A stretch of DNA of 64,000 nt, taken from UBA2589 sp965223235 (lineage in GTDB: Bacteria; Gemmatimonadota; Gemmatimonadetes; Longimicrobiales; Gaopeijiaceae). The notes under the pieces were generated by a model, which was given only the letters and a program-made list of their open reading frames with translations, did no database searches and was not told where the DNA came from. Both the position numbers and the translations under genes were made by a program. This document shows, piece after piece, positions 17,840-27,263 of the stretch. The stretch covers positions 124,001 through 188,000 of the forward strand of contig CBDCVV010000016.1 in assembly GCA_965223235.1 (NCBI GenBank). The letters are read 5' to 3'. Position 1 is the first letter of the stretch; every line of letters starts with the position of its first letter.

Positions 17840-19147
17840 TCAGCTCATCTGTGCGACGCCCACTTGGGCCAAGACGATGAGCAGAACGCGCTGGACCCCT
17901 AGCGGGCCATCGACATTCCGGAACCACTCGTCGAGCGAGTGAGCTCCGACACCCTGCCCACCACCACCGATCGTGATCGCCGGGATCCCCATCGAAATGG
18001 GGATGTTCGAGTCCGTGCTCGAACGCCCGAAGGTCGGCTCCAGACCCATCGCGCGGGTGACGGCTGCCGCTTGCTGCACGTAGGGATCGTCTTCAGCGAT
18101 CTCTCCAGATGGGCGGTCACCGATCAAGTCCACGTCGACGGTGAGTGGTTCACCGCGAGTGCGCAGGTCGTTCTCCTCGGCCAACGCGTGCTGGATCGCG
18201 CCCTGCAAGATGGCGTCGACCGCGTTGAGGGTCTCGACCCCGTGAGAGCGCATGTCGATCTCCATCCATGCCTCGAACGGCACGGAGTTTACCGAAGTGC
18301 CTCCTCCGATTCGTCCCACATTGTAGCTCGTCCGGAAGGGTGCATTGCGCGTATAGGGATCCGCTCCGTCTTGGAAGTAGCGAATCGCTCGACCCATCGC
18401 GTGCGCCGGGTTGGCGAGACCGAATGCGCCCCAAGAGTGGCCGCCGGGGCCCTGGAACGTGACCCGGTAGCGGTGCGAGCCGAGACCCATGTGCGTGATA
18501 CCAGTCGCGCCCGTTCCATCCACCGAGATGAACTGATCGATTCGGGGCCCGCCATCTCTGAAGAGATGCTTTACGCCGCGGAGGTCTCCTAGACCCTCTT
18601 CACCCACGTTTCCAATGAAGAGGATGTCTTGCTCTGTGCGAATCCCGGCCTCGTTCATCGACCGAAGAACGGCGAGTATTGCAGCGAGTCCACGGGTGTC
18701 GTCCGCGATACCCGGCGCGAAGAGTGTGTCGCCGCGAACCGTGATGCTCACGTCCGTTTCGGGTGGGAACACGGTGTCCAAGTGCCCGGCGATCGCCAAC
18801 GTCTCCCCGTCTCCGGTCCCTCTCCGAAGGCCGATCACATTCCCTACTTCGTCTACCCACGCGCTGTCTACGCCGACTTCGAGCAGCATCTCCAAGAACG
18901 CGGCACCACGGGCTTCTTCCATGAAGGGAGGCGCGGGGATCTGTGTGAGCGTCCTCAGGTCGTTCATCGTCTGCTCGTCCGTCTCCTCGACGTGGTCGAG
19001 CGCTGCTCGTACCACGGGATGTTCCATCAGGCGACGAATCTGCTCGTCGTAGTCGGCGGGCGACTGAGCAGCTACTGGGGCAGTGGAGCCGGCCACGACG
19101 GCAGTGAGAAGAAGGCTGGCTACGGCGGGGGAGGTGCGGAGGCGCAT
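17840..19147 (-). CDS. Secreted M20-family metallopeptidase
   Basis: The start at 19147 gives a signal peptide (MRLRTSPAVASLLLTAVVAG, ending VAAQ); the frame upstream of it is not signal-like. The 435-residue enzyme shows M20 di-zinc features: 'AIAGHLDTVF' with the first His and Asp, 'GIADDTRGLAAIL' with the bridging Asp, and 'GNVGEEGLGDLRG' with the catalytic Glu pair. The closest types are peptidase T and dipeptidase-like hydrolases, which cleave small peptides or N-acyl amino acids. It is divergent from another M20-related enzyme (19273-20751), so two related exported hydrolases share a promoter region of about 125 bases. Confidence 0.9.
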   Translation of the reverse strand: MRLRTSPAVASLLLTAVVAGSTAPVAAQSPADYDEQIRRLMEHPVVRAALDHVEETDEQTMNDLRTLTQIPAPPFMEEARGAAFLEMLLEVGVDSAWVDEVGNVIGLRRGTGDGETLAIAGHLDTVFPPETDVSITVRGDTLFAPGIADDTRGLAAILAVLRSMNEAGIRTEQDILFIGNVGEEGLGDLRGVKHLFRDGGPRIDQFISVDGTGATGITHMGLGSHRYRVTFQGPGGHSWGAFGLANPAHAMGRAIRYFQDGADPYTRNAPFRTSYNVGRIGGGTSVNSVPFEAWMEIDMRSHGVETLNAVDAILQGAIQHALAEENDLRTRGEPLTVDVDLIGDRPSGEIAEDDPYVQQAAAVTRAMGLEPTFGRSSTDSNIPISMGIPAITIGGGGQGVGAHSLDEWFRNVDGPLGVQRVLLIVLAQVGVAQMS

Positions 19148-19272
19148 GGGATTCAGTTCGGTACGGGAGGATCGATGCCACGGCTCGAATGTACGACACA
19201 ACCGGTGGCTTGCTGAAGTCGAGCCGCCTGTGTCGATTCACGACACTGACCCACATCCGGACACGGCACGAT

Positions 19273-20751
19273 ATGAACGACTCCCTCCGATTCCGCTCTC
19301 TCGCACTCGCGCTGCTCATGGGCGCGCTCCTCTCACCTTCCGTGAGCGCACAGGATGCCAAGAGCGAGATGGCTGCCTTCATCGACGCGAACGCCGACTC
19401 CTTTGGTGAAGTCGCCCAAGAGATCTGGGAGCTGGCCGAGGTTGGCTACATGGAGACCGAGTCGTCTGACTTGCTCCAGGCGACCCTTCGCGCAGAGGGC
19501 TTCGAGATCGCTTCCGGTGTCGCGGGCATCCCGACCGCGTTCGTAGCGTCGTTCGGGGGTGGTGGACCCGTCATCGGCATCATGGGCGAGTACGACGCTC
19601 TTCCGGGCATCAACCAGAGCCGATCGGCCGAACGTGACCCCATCCCCGGGAAGATCGCCGGCCACGCATGCGGCCATCACCTTTTCGGTACCGGCTCCGT
19701 TGCGGCGGCGATCGCGGTCAAGCGCTGGTTGGAGGCGACCGGCACGCCGGGCACGATCCGGGTGTACGGCACCCCTGCCGAGGAAGGGGGCGCGGGTAAG
19801 GTGTACATGGTTCGCGCGGGACTCATGAACGATGTCGACGTCATGCTGCACTGGCACGCGAGCTCACAGAACAGCGCGAGTGCATCGTCTTCGTTGGCAA
19901 ACAAGTCGGCGAAGTTCCGCTTCTACGGCCAATCGGCCCACGCCGCCGGCGCGCCGTGGAGGGGTCGCTCCGCGCTCGACGGTGTCGAAGCGATGAATGA
20001 CATGATCAACATGCTGCGCGAGCACATGCTCCCGGCGAGCCGTGTGCACTACGTGATTACCTCGGGAGGATCGGCTCCGAACGTCATTCCCGATTTCGCC
20101 GAGAGCTACATCTACGTCCGGCACCCAGATCCAGAGGAGGTGCGAAAGCTTTTCGATCGGATCGTTCTCACCGCGGAGGGAGCGGCGATCGGCACGGAGA
20201 CGCGGATGGAGTACGAGGTCATCCATGGCATCTACAACGTCCTGCCCAATGAGGCGCTGGGGCGCGCGATGCACGCTAACCTCTCGCGGGTTGGCGGCGT
20301 CGAATACGATGCCGAGGAGCGACGGTTCGCGGAGATGATCCACGCGACTTTCCCGGACGGTACACCCGGGCTCGAGTCAGCTCAGCGGGTCCAGCCCTTC
20401 GAGGTGATTGAGACCGGGCAGGGTGGGTCGACCGATGTGGGCGATGTGAGCTGGGCTGTACCCACGGCAGGGCTCGGCACCGCGACGTGGGTACCGGGAA
20501 CCTCTGCGCATTCGTGGCAGGCGGTGGCTGCGGGCGGAACGACCATCGGGAACAAGGGGATGATTAACGCCGCGAAGACGCTGGCGTTCACCATGCATGA
20601 CCTGTTTACGACCCCTTCGCTGATCGAAGCCGCCCAGGATGAGTTCCTTCGGCGTCGTGGTCCGAACTACATCTACGAGCCGCTACTCGGAGATCGCGAC
20701 CCGCCGCTCGACTACCGTGCGAGCGTGGTCGGCGGAGGCAACGGTCGCTGA
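19273..20751 (+). CDS. Secreted M20-type amidohydrolase, AbgB-like
   Basis: From the ATG at 19273 the product is 492 residues with a signal peptide (MNDSLRFRSLALALLMGALL, ending VSAQ). Motifs are 'GIMGEYDALPG', 'GHACGHHLFGTGSVAAA' and 'YGTPAEEGGAGKVYM', the metal-binding and catalytic segments of the amidohydrolase/aminobenzoyl-glutamate hydrolase subunit B branch. A dimerisation lid domain occupies the middle ('SAHAAGAPWRGRSALDGVEAMN'). It likely hydrolyses an N-acyl or aminobenzoyl-glutamate-type amide outside the cytoplasm; the exact substrate is unknown. It is divergently paired with the M20 peptidase on the other strand. Confidence 0.9.
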   Translation: MNDSLRFRSLALALLMGALLSPSVSAQDAKSEMAAFIDANADSFGEVAQEIWELAEVGYMETESSDLLQATLRAEGFEIASGVAGIPTAFVASFGGGGPVIGIMGEYDALPGINQSRSAERDPIPGKIAGHACGHHLFGTGSVAAAIAVKRWLEATGTPGTIRVYGTPAEEGGAGKVYMVRAGLMNDVDVMLHWHASSQNSASASSSLANKSAKFRFYGQSAHAAGAPWRGRSALDGVEAMNDMINMLREHMLPASRVHYVITSGGSAPNVIPDFAESYIYVRHPDPEEVRKLFDRIVLTAEGAAIGTETRMEYEVIHGIYNVLPNEALGRAMHANLSRVGGVEYDAEERRFAEMIHATFPDGTPGLESAQRVQPFEVIETGQGGSTDVGDVSWAVPTAGLGTATWVPGTSAHSWQAVAAGGTTIGNKGMINAAKTLAFTMHDLFTTPSLIEAAQDEFLRRRGPNYIYEPLLGDRDPPLDYRASVVGGGNGR

Positions 20752-20770
20752 CATTGTGCTTCGGTCGGGG

Positions 20771-21109
20771 TCAGCCGGCTTTAGCTTCGCGGCTGGCCTC
20801 GATCGCAGCGTGCCCCCATCGCACCAGCGTGGGCGCGTCGTTCAGAACCTCGGCTGGGACAGAGTAGTACGGCATGCGGCCGTGCCGTTCGCTTCCAGCG
20901 TCGTCGAAGAGCGTCTGGTTCGACGGTCCCGCTCTTAGGAAGATGGCGCCCGTCGAGTCGACAATGCCGAACATCGTCCCGCCACAGAACACGCCTACTC
21001 CACCGAACATCCTGCGACCGCTGACGTCCCCGCATTCGCTGAGCGCCTCGATAAGGCTGCTTGCGGCGGACTCTACGGCCGGATTGAAGTTGGCTCCCCT
21101 TTTCCCCAT
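20771..21109 (-). CDS. TfoX N-terminal domain protein
   Basis: The 112-residue product, starting at 21109, matches the TfoX/Sxy N-terminal domain: 'SGRRMFGGVGVFCGGTMFGIV' followed by 'IFLRAG' and 'GRMPYYSVP'. In gamma-proteobacteria TfoX controls competence, but stand-alone N-terminal-domain proteins in other phyla are of unknown role. The C-terminal helix-hairpin domain of full TfoX is absent. It converges on the AbgB-like gene with 19 bases between the stops. Confidence 0.82.
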   Translation of the reverse strand: MGKRGANFNPAVESAASSLIEALSECGDVSGRRMFGGVGVFCGGTMFGIVDSTGAIFLRAGPSNQTLFDDAGSERHGRMPYYSVPAEVLNDAPTLVRWGHAAIEASREAKAG

Positions 21110-21250
21110 GAGGTTTTCCTTGCTCCTGAGTACCGTACGGTGACAGTACACTCTTGGGATGGCACGTGTCGAAGATGGTGGGCGGCCGAATCGTACGGGA
21201 GGTGAGAGGTGCCATGAGGGCGAACAGTACTGTTATTGAAGGGACACAGC

Positions 21251-21922
21251 GTGGATGAACGTCGCTTCTCCGACCGGCAGGTGCGGGAGATTCTGAAGCG
21301 GGCTGTTGAAGAGGTGCCGACCAAGGCCCTCGCGTCGGGCGACGGCCTGACCTTGGCCGAGCTGAAGGAGGTTGGCGCCGAGGTCGGAATCGATGCGGAC
21401 CGGATGGAGCGTGCCGTCCGATCGCTGGAGGGGGATCGCCCCACTCCGGCGCGTCGAATCTTGGGCGCCTCGAATGTCTTGAACGTCGAGCGGTCTGTTC
21501 GTGGCGAGTTAGGGGAAGACGACTCCGTCGACGTGCTGGCCTCGATCCGGAGACATTACGGCAAGCCCGGCAAGGTCTCCGAGGTCGGGGGTGGGCTCGA
21601 GTGGTCGACGACGGGTGAGGCGGGGGAGCGTCTCATCTCGATCTCCTCAAGAGACGGAGTGACGCGCGTGTCAGGGACGTCCAACATCTCTCAACTGGCG
21701 ATCGTCACCTTCTTGCCTGCCACGATCATGGGGACGATGGCGACCATCTTCGGGGTCGTCGACGGTGCGAACTCGGGGTCGCTGCCCCAAGTGCTCCTCT
21801 TCCTGACCATCCTACCCGTGCTGCTCACACTCCTTAGGCTCGTGTGGGGACGCATCTCGGCTTGGGAAGAGGACAAGCTTCACTCTGCCGTCGCCGAGGT
21901 CGCCGGGTTTATTCAGGAGTAA
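21251..21922 (+). CDS. Two-transmembrane protein of unknown function
   Basis: I choose the GTG at 21251 because GAAGGG lies about seven bases upstream. The 223-residue protein opens with a soluble helical region ('RFSDRQVREILKRAVEE', 'LTLAELKEVGAEVGIDADRMERA'). It ends in two hydrophobic helices (about 151-172 and 182-203) and a short tail. The N-terminal pattern recurs in membrane proteins of Gemmatimonadota, but no function is established. The gene stands alone between tfoX and the convergent amidase gene. Confidence 0.72.
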   Translation: MDERRFSDRQVREILKRAVEEVPTKALASGDGLTLAELKEVGAEVGIDADRMERAVRSLEGDRPTPARRILGASNVLNVERSVRGELGEDDSVDVLASIRRHYGKPGKVSEVGGGLEWSTTGEAGERLISISSRDGVTRVSGTSNISQLAIVTFLPATIMGTMATIFGVVDGANSGSLPQVLLFLTILPVLLTLLRLVWGRISAWEEDKLHSAVAEVAGFIQE

Positions 21923-21938
21923 GCGACCCGCCGGACCG

Positions 21939-23411
21939 CTATGTGCGCCATGGGTATGGGGGCCGTTGAAGGTGCCAATCCGTCTGGTCCTGGAATGCCA
22001 TCCCAAAGTCGAGTACCGACTGGTCGTCGAAGGCGGACCCCACGACTTGGAGGCATAGCGGCAGACCGTCCGGGTCGAAGCCGCACGGGATGTTCAGACC
22101 CGGTTGACCGACCAGATTCGCGATAGAGTTCAGCCTGGGTGTGGCGCCACCTACATCCGCTGGTGGCTCCCACTCGTGACGCGCAGGGATCGGCCATCCG
22201 TTGCTGACCTCCCGCATCGCGGCTCCGTTCGGCCAGGTGGGGGCTACCACGGCATCGACCCCTGCCACGAGTGCGTCGACCTCTCGGGTGAGCTGACTGC
22301 GGATCCGCTGTGCAGTCAGATAGTCGGAGGCGGGCATCATGCGACCAGCCATCCACCCCGCAGCCCGATCCTGGTTGAAGGAGAACATCCCGGCGGCCGA
22401 ACCGTCCGCCAAGAGCGGCTCGAAAATCGTTCCGCTCTCTACCGTGACGATCGTCGTAAAGAGCGCACCGGTTGGATACGTCGGAAGATCGATCTCCACG
22501 ATCTCGACGCCCATCGCCTCCCATACATCGAGCGCCTGCTGAAAGACCTGTCTGTTGTGATCGGATTGGCTGAGCAAGAACTCGGGCCGATGTACCCCGA
22601 GGCGGCGGCCCGACATCGAACCCGGCTCCGACCGGAAGGTGAAGGGGCGGTCCGACGACGAGTTGTCGCGTGCGTCGAAACCGATGATCTGTTCGAGCAC
22701 GTAGCCGCAGTCCTGTGCGGACCGACCCACCGGTCCGATTTTGTCGAGACTCCACGAGAGTGGCATGCACCCGTGTCGTGAGACGCGGGAGAAGGTGGGG
22801 CGCAGACCCGTTGCCCCCACGGCAGACCCCGGAAAGACAATCGAGCCGCCCGTCTCGGTGCCGATCCCGAACCCGATCAACCCAGCGACGGCCGCCGAAA
22901 CGGTTCCGCTCGACGACCCGAACGACGTGCGGTCCAACTTCCACGGGTTGAGCGCCGAACTCGTGTTTCCGCCCGCAAACTCGCCGAGCGACATCTTTGC
23001 CATGAGCACGGCCCCGGACTCCTCGAGCCGGTCGATGACCGCCGCGTTCCGATCCGGGACCCGATCGTGAAAGATGCCTGAGCCCCAAGTGGTCCGAATG
23101 CCGGCCGTGTCGAGCAGGTCTTTCACTCCGTAGGGGATACCATGGAGAATGCTGCGACGTTGTCCGGCCCGCAGCTCCGCGTCCGCGCGCTCCGCCGACG
23201 CCAACGCTTCGTTGCGGGCGATGGTGACCATCGTCGCGAGTTTGCCGTCATGATCCGAACGAGGCTCGCTGGGTAAGGGGAACGGTGGCGTGTCCAACTC
23301 TTCAGCCCGCTGGAGGTACATCTCGGTTAGCTCCACCGAGGTGAGCGTCCCCGCGTCGAGACGCGATGCCAACTCCGGGATCGTCAAGTAGTGCAGGGGA
23401 GTCTCCTGCAT
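21939..23411 (-). CDS. Amidase signature-family enzyme
   Basis: The 490-residue protein has the amidase signature catalytic triad: Lys in 'PYGVKDLLDTAG', the cis-Ser in 'FGSSSGTVSAAVAG' and the nucleophile Ser in 'GTETGGSIVFPG'. The usual GGSSGGS loop is altered to FGSSSGT. It is not GatA in context, since no gatB or gatC is nearby, and is more likely a general amide hydrolase. It begins only two bases after the stop of a small Tat-signal gene, so the two form an operon. A possible reading is that the small protein provides the export signal or a partner domain. Confidence 0.9.
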   Translation of the reverse strand: MQETPLHYLTIPELASRLDAGTLTSVELTEMYLQRAEELDTPPFPLPSEPRSDHDGKLATMVTIARNEALASAERADAELRAGQRRSILHGIPYGVKDLLDTAGIRTTWGSGIFHDRVPDRNAAVIDRLEESGAVLMAKMSLGEFAGGNTSSALNPWKLDRTSFGSSSGTVSAAVAGLIGFGIGTETGGSIVFPGSAVGATGLRPTFSRVSRHGCMPLSWSLDKIGPVGRSAQDCGYVLEQIIGFDARDNSSSDRPFTFRSEPGSMSGRRLGVHRPEFLLSQSDHNRQVFQQALDVWEAMGVEIVEIDLPTYPTGALFTTIVTVESGTIFEPLLADGSAAGMFSFNQDRAAGWMAGRMMPASDYLTAQRIRSQLTREVDALVAGVDAVVAPTWPNGAAMREVSNGWPIPARHEWEPPADVGGATPRLNSIANLVGQPGLNIPCGFDPDGLPLCLQVVGSAFDDQSVLDFGMAFQDQTDWHLQRPPYPWRT

Positions 23412-23413
23412 GG

Positions 23414-23701
23414 TTAGCCTCGCCTGAAGATCGTGAGCGGTTGCTCGTCGGGTGAGAGTTCGAAGGCCCGAAGCTGTTGTGAGATCCGCGTCCGACTCTC
23501 TACGGCCGCCCTTAGCCTCTCGAACTCGGACGGTTCGTCGTAGATGCCGCGCGGGCCTTGGGCGTCGAGCAGGGTGCGAAGGGTGTCGTCAGACACCCCT
23601 CCCGTTTCGGCCATCTCGCCGCACGCGGCCTGCCAAGCGACAGCCAAAGCGCCAGCCCCCGCGCCGGCCATCTTGGTGAACTGCCGGCGGTCTAGCGTCA
23701 T
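23414..23701 (-). CDS. Small Tat-signal protein upstream of amidase
   Basis: This 95-residue protein begins with a twin-arginine-type signal (MTLDRRQFTKMAGAGAGALA), followed by a cysteine at a possible lipobox (WQAAC). The remaining 65 residues are charged and helical ('SEFERLRAAVESRTRISQQL'). No enzymatic motif is seen. It ends two bases before the amidase start, and in some genomes a similar N-terminal segment precedes the amidase in one polypeptide. It may be an amidase partner; this is inference. Confidence 0.7.
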   Translation of the reverse strand: MTLDRRQFTKMAGAGAGALAVAWQAACGEMAETGGVSDDTLRTLLDAQGPRGIYDEPSEFERLRAAVESRTRISQQLRAFELSPDEQPLTIFRRG

Positions 23702-23871
23702 GGGGCGGGTCCTCGTTTAGGGAATGCGTGGCTGTGTCCGACGACTGGGCGCGATCATACGCGGCCCGGCCCGAGGTGAGCAAACCGTTGCCGTGTGAAT
23801 CGGCGTCCCTACCTTCTCGCGCCGACTCGATCCTCTCTGATGCACTGCCTGGTGCGGGAAGCACGATCGAA

Positions 23872-24708
23872 ATGACGAACCCGACTGATTCGTTGGAGGC
23901 CCTCTCCAGCTCGTTGCGCGGGGTCGACGCAGTCGTCACCGGCGCCAGTCGGGGCCTCGGCCTTGGCTTCGCACGTGTGCTGGCTGCCGCTGGAGCCCGT
24001 GTCTGGATGACCTCCGAGCTCGAAAGCGAGCTTCACCAAGCGGCCGACCAGGTGGTAGCGGAGGGAGGCGCCGTCGAGGTGCGGGTAGTGGATCTCCTCG
24101 ATAGGGACGAGGTCGCGGACTTCGCGATCGATGTCCGTGCCAAAGCCTCACGTCTTCGAGCCGTGGTCAACGCCGCGGCGATCCTCGAGTTCGTCAGTGG
24201 ACGAGAGATGACCGCAGATCACTGGGATCGCACGATTGCGATCAATCTCACGGCGCCTATGCTGTTGACTCGGGATCTCCTTCCCGGGCTGGCGCGAGAT
24301 GGAGGTTCGATCATCAACGTGAGTTCGCGTGCGGGCATAGAGGGATTTGTGGACGAATCGGCTTATTGCGCCTCGAAGTTCGGCTTGGAAGGGCTGACGC
24401 GGTGCCTTGCCCTGGAGCTCGCGGATGCCGGAATCAGCGCGAACACACTCAGCCCTGGTGTGCGCATCAAGCCTACCTCGCTCACCACGGAGGATGTCGG
24501 TTCGGTATCCCCCGAAGAGCGGGCGGAGTGGAATGATCCCGTCATTCTCGCCCCGGCCTTTCTCTACCTTGCCTCGCTTCGGGGGAATCCGAGCGGGTAC
24601 CGCTTTGACGCCTTCGCCCTCACTCGGGCCTTGGAGAAGCATGGACCGGAGTACGTGTCCGGACGTCCCGCCGAATTCGCACAATGGTCACCGCCTACTA
24701 ATAGCTGA
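23872..24708 (+). CDS. Short-chain dehydrogenase/reductase
   Basis: From the ATG at 23872 the product has 278 residues. The cofactor motif TGASRGLGLGFA, the NAA structural motif 'VVNAAAI', Ser in 'INVSSRAG' and the catalytic 'YCASK' (YXXXK) are all present, so it should be an active classical SDR. It uses NAD(H) or NADP(H); substrate is unknown. The downstream dihydropyrimidinase gene starts nine bases after its stop, implying co-transcription and perhaps a shared catabolic route. The frame upstream of 23872 lacks SDR similarity and is not included. Confidence 0.9.
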   Translation: MTNPTDSLEALSSSLRGVDAVVTGASRGLGLGFARVLAAAGARVWMTSELESELHQAADQVVAEGGAVEVRVVDLLDRDEVADFAIDVRAKASRLRAVVNAAAILEFVSGREMTADHWDRTIAINLTAPMLLTRDLLPGLARDGGSIINVSSRAGIEGFVDESAYCASKFGLEGLTRCLALELADAGISANTLSPGVRIKPTSLTTEDVGSVSPEERAEWNDPVILAPAFLYLASLRGNPSGYRFDAFALTRALEKHGPEYVSGRPAEFAQWSPPTNS

Positions 24709-24716
24709 GAGCTCAG

Positions 24717-26132
24717 ATGTCTGATTTATGGATTCGTGGTGGGACGGTAGTGTCCGCGACCGGTCGGGAGGACGCTGATGTCCTCGTACGAGACGGCGTC
24801 ATCGAACGGGTGACACCGCGAAGCGAGGCACAGGGAAACGAGCCGACGAATGGTGCTCGTGTGATCGAAGCCGAGGGATGCTTGGTCATGCCGGGCGGGA
24901 TCGACACCCATACGCACCTCGCCCACCCCATCGGGCGTCTGGGCGTCACGACGGCCGATGACTTCTACACCGGGACCGTCGCCGCGGCGTACGGAGGCGT
25001 TACGTCGATCGTCGACTTCGGGCTCCAAGAGCGAGATGGATCTTTGATCGAGGCGAAGGACGCGCGTCTCGACTTGATCTCGGCCGACACGATCATCGAC
25101 TTCGGTTTCCATATGATCGTGACCGATGTAAACGACGCCGTCTTGGCTGAGATGGTGCATCTCATCGGGGCCGACTTCCCGTCGTTCAAGGTCTACATGA
25201 CGTATGGGGACAAGAAGATCGGAGACGACGATCTGATTCTCCTGCTAGAGGTTGCCGGTGCGAACGGCGGTTTGATCTACGCACACTGTGAGAACGACTG
25301 TGCGGTGACCCACCTCATCCAACGGCACCTGGCCGAAGGCAACACCGGACCCGCATTCCACGCTCCCTCACGTCCCCCCGAAGTGGAAGCGGAGGCGACC
25401 AACCGAGCGATCATGCTCGCCGAGGTTGCGGGAGCACCCATCTGTATCGCCCACGTCACGTCGGCCGGGGCCGCGCGACACGTCGAGGCGGCCCGAGAGC
25501 GGGGCGCCCCCGTTACAGCGGAGACGTGTCCCCAGTATCTCGTGCTCGACGACTCCGTCTACGATCCCGACAAGGGGTGTGAGGTAGCGAAGTTCGTCTG
25601 TAGTCCGCCCATGCGAGACCGTTCTCACATCGACGCTCTCTGGGAGGCTCTAGCTGCCGGATCGATCCAACAGGTCTCGTCCGACCACGCCCCTTTTCGG
25701 TACGAAGGCCAGAAGACGGGGGGGTGCGACAACTTCACGGAGATCCCCAACGGCCTCCCGGGCATCGAGACCCGTCTCCCCATCCTCTTCACCGAAGGCG
25801 TGGCTGCAGGTCGTATCAGCGCCGAGCGATTCGTCGAGCTCACCGCGACGGCGCCCGCGCGGATCTTCGGTCTTAGAGGGAAGGGGGTCATCGAGGCTGG
25901 GGCGGACGCCGACGTGATCGTCGTCGATCCCAATCGAGAGGTGTCCATCGACCCTAGTATGCTTCACTCCGAGGTCGACTACAGCCCGTATCAGGGGATG
26001 CGGTTGAAGGGTTTCCCGACCCACACGGTCTCGCGCGGAGAGGTGATCGTCTCCGAGGGTACGTTGGATGCGAAGCGGGGCAGAGGTCGCAGGATCAGCC
26101 GTCCGCCGATTCAGGTCGACTCGCTCCCGTAA
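24717..26132 (+). CDS. hydA: Dihydropyrimidinase / hydantoinase
   Basis: The 471-residue protein matches cyclic amidohydrolases that open dihydropyrimidine or hydantoin rings. Metal ligands are visible in 'GGIDTHTHLAHP', the carboxylated lysine in 'SFKVYMTY', histidines in 'YAHCEN' and 'IAHVTSAGA', and the catalytic Asp in 'SSDHAPF'. The C-terminal 'ADADVIVVDPNREV' closes the small domain. No dihydropyrimidine dehydrogenase or beta-ureidopropionase gene is in the window, so use of pyrimidines versus hydantoins or other cyclic imides is open. It follows the SDR gene in an apparent operon. Confidence 0.92.
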   Translation: MSDLWIRGGTVVSATGREDADVLVRDGVIERVTPRSEAQGNEPTNGARVIEAEGCLVMPGGIDTHTHLAHPIGRLGVTTADDFYTGTVAAAYGGVTSIVDFGLQERDGSLIEAKDARLDLISADTIIDFGFHMIVTDVNDAVLAEMVHLIGADFPSFKVYMTYGDKKIGDDDLILLLEVAGANGGLIYAHCENDCAVTHLIQRHLAEGNTGPAFHAPSRPPEVEAEATNRAIMLAEVAGAPICIAHVTSAGAARHVEAARERGAPVTAETCPQYLVLDDSVYDPDKGCEVAKFVCSPPMRDRSHIDALWEALAAGSIQQVSSDHAPFRYEGQKTGGCDNFTEIPNGLPGIETRLPILFTEGVAAGRISAERFVELTATAPARIFGLRGKGVIEAGADADVIVVDPNREVSIDPSMLHSEVDYSPYQGMRLKGFPTHTVSRGEVIVSEGTLDAKRGRGRRISRPPIQVDSLP

Positions 26133-26140
26133 CCGGGCCC

Positions 26141-27145
26141 CTAGCCCTCCGGAATGAGGTCATCCCGCACCTCATCGATGATTCCGAAGAAGCAGCACCA
26201 CTCCCCCTCGAGCACGGAGGGCCGTGAACGTAGTCCGAAGACGACCCCCTCTTGAGGTGCGACCACGGCTCCTGCGACGTCGCCGTACAAGTCGTAGACC
26301 TGACCGAGCGGGGTGCCCGCGGGCATGGAGGTCTCGAATGTCATCTCGGCGTCACCAACCCACATTCCCGAGGCGGGTGCGAGAAGTGCCTCCTGATGTC
26401 CCATTCGCCATTCGGACGCGTAGTTAGCATCTCCCGGGAGCATGCCGTAGTGCCGCATGACGTTGGCGTACCCCGCCGCCAAATCGTTCGCGATCGTGTG
26501 GAAGTCGCTCGTGAGGGTGCGACAGTTTCCGCCGAGCTCGACCGTGATACCGCCTTTGCCTAGCTCAGCCATCTTCGACGAAGGGTTGGCTCCACCCACG
26601 CCGCTCTTGAAGACGAGATCCCAAGCAGGACCCATCGCCGCAGCGAGCTCGAGGCTTACCGCATTGTCTGCCGCGAAAATCATATGAGCGAGGTAGGAGT
26701 GCTCTCCTCCCGAGTGGATCGCGATCTGGAGATCACACGCGTCCTTCATCGCCATCCAGTGGGCCCACGCGGCTCGCTCCGTTGGGTATCCGTCGGCGCG
26801 GCCCGGGTACATCCGATTCATGTCGTACGTAAAGGAGTCGAGCGGATCCCCCCTCTTGCCGGCGGCGAACGCCGGCACATTCATCGCAGGTACGCCGACG
26901 ACGGTTCCTGAGACGCTCCCAGCGTCGAGCTCCTCGAAGAGTCGGAAGATCGAGAAGGCGCCCTCGGGTTCGTCGCCGTGCGTGGCGCCATTGATCCACA
27001 GGGTCGGACCGTCGTGGGCGCCGTGGCAGACGAGAAGCGGGATCTCTCTTTCCCGTCCCTCTGCGACTGATCCGAAGGTGATCGCCGCGCGTCCAATGGT
27101 CCCGGGCTCGATCGAGCCGTTGCCGATGACGAAGGGATCTCTCAT
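26141..27145 (-). CDS. Succinylglutamate desuccinylase/aspartoacylase-family protein
   Basis: The 334-residue cytoplasmic protein has the zinc-site signature of the AstE/AspA branch of M14 metallopeptidases: 'GATHGDEPEGAFS' (His and Glu ligands), 'DMNRMYPG' and 'IHSGG' (third ligand region). The C-terminal part ('LAPASGMWVGD', 'GTPLGQVYDLYGD') is the barrel-sandwich extension typical of the family. These enzymes remove acyl groups from N-acyl amino acids or act as carboxypeptidases. It converges on the dihydropyrimidinase gene with eight bases between them. Confidence 0.88.
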   Translation of the reverse strand: MRDPFVIGNGSIEPGTIGRAAITFGSVAEGREREIPLLVCHGAHDGPTLWINGATHGDEPEGAFSIFRLFEELDAGSVSGTVVGVPAMNVPAFAAGKRGDPLDSFTYDMNRMYPGRADGYPTERAAWAHWMAMKDACDLQIAIHSGGEHSYLAHMIFAADNAVSLELAAAMGPAWDLVFKSGVGGANPSSKMAELGKGGITVELGGNCRTLTSDFHTIANDLAAGYANVMRHYGMLPGDANYASEWRMGHQEALLAPASGMWVGDAEMTFETSMPAGTPLGQVYDLYGDVAGAVVAPQEGVVFGLRSRPSVLEGEWCCFFGIIDEVRDDLIPEG

Positions 27146-27263
27146 GAGGGGGGTCCACCGTGGAGTCGAGTTGGCCCGACAAGAAAAGTGATTTCCGTGA
27201 AGAAGAACAGGGACTTCAAATCCGCAACACTGAGCCGTCTCAGCAGTCCGTGGCGGCGGTTCG

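Noticed and set aside
20382..20594. Antisense frame over the AbgB-like gene
   Set aside because: The overlapping M20 gene has full domain support, so this is an accidental frame.
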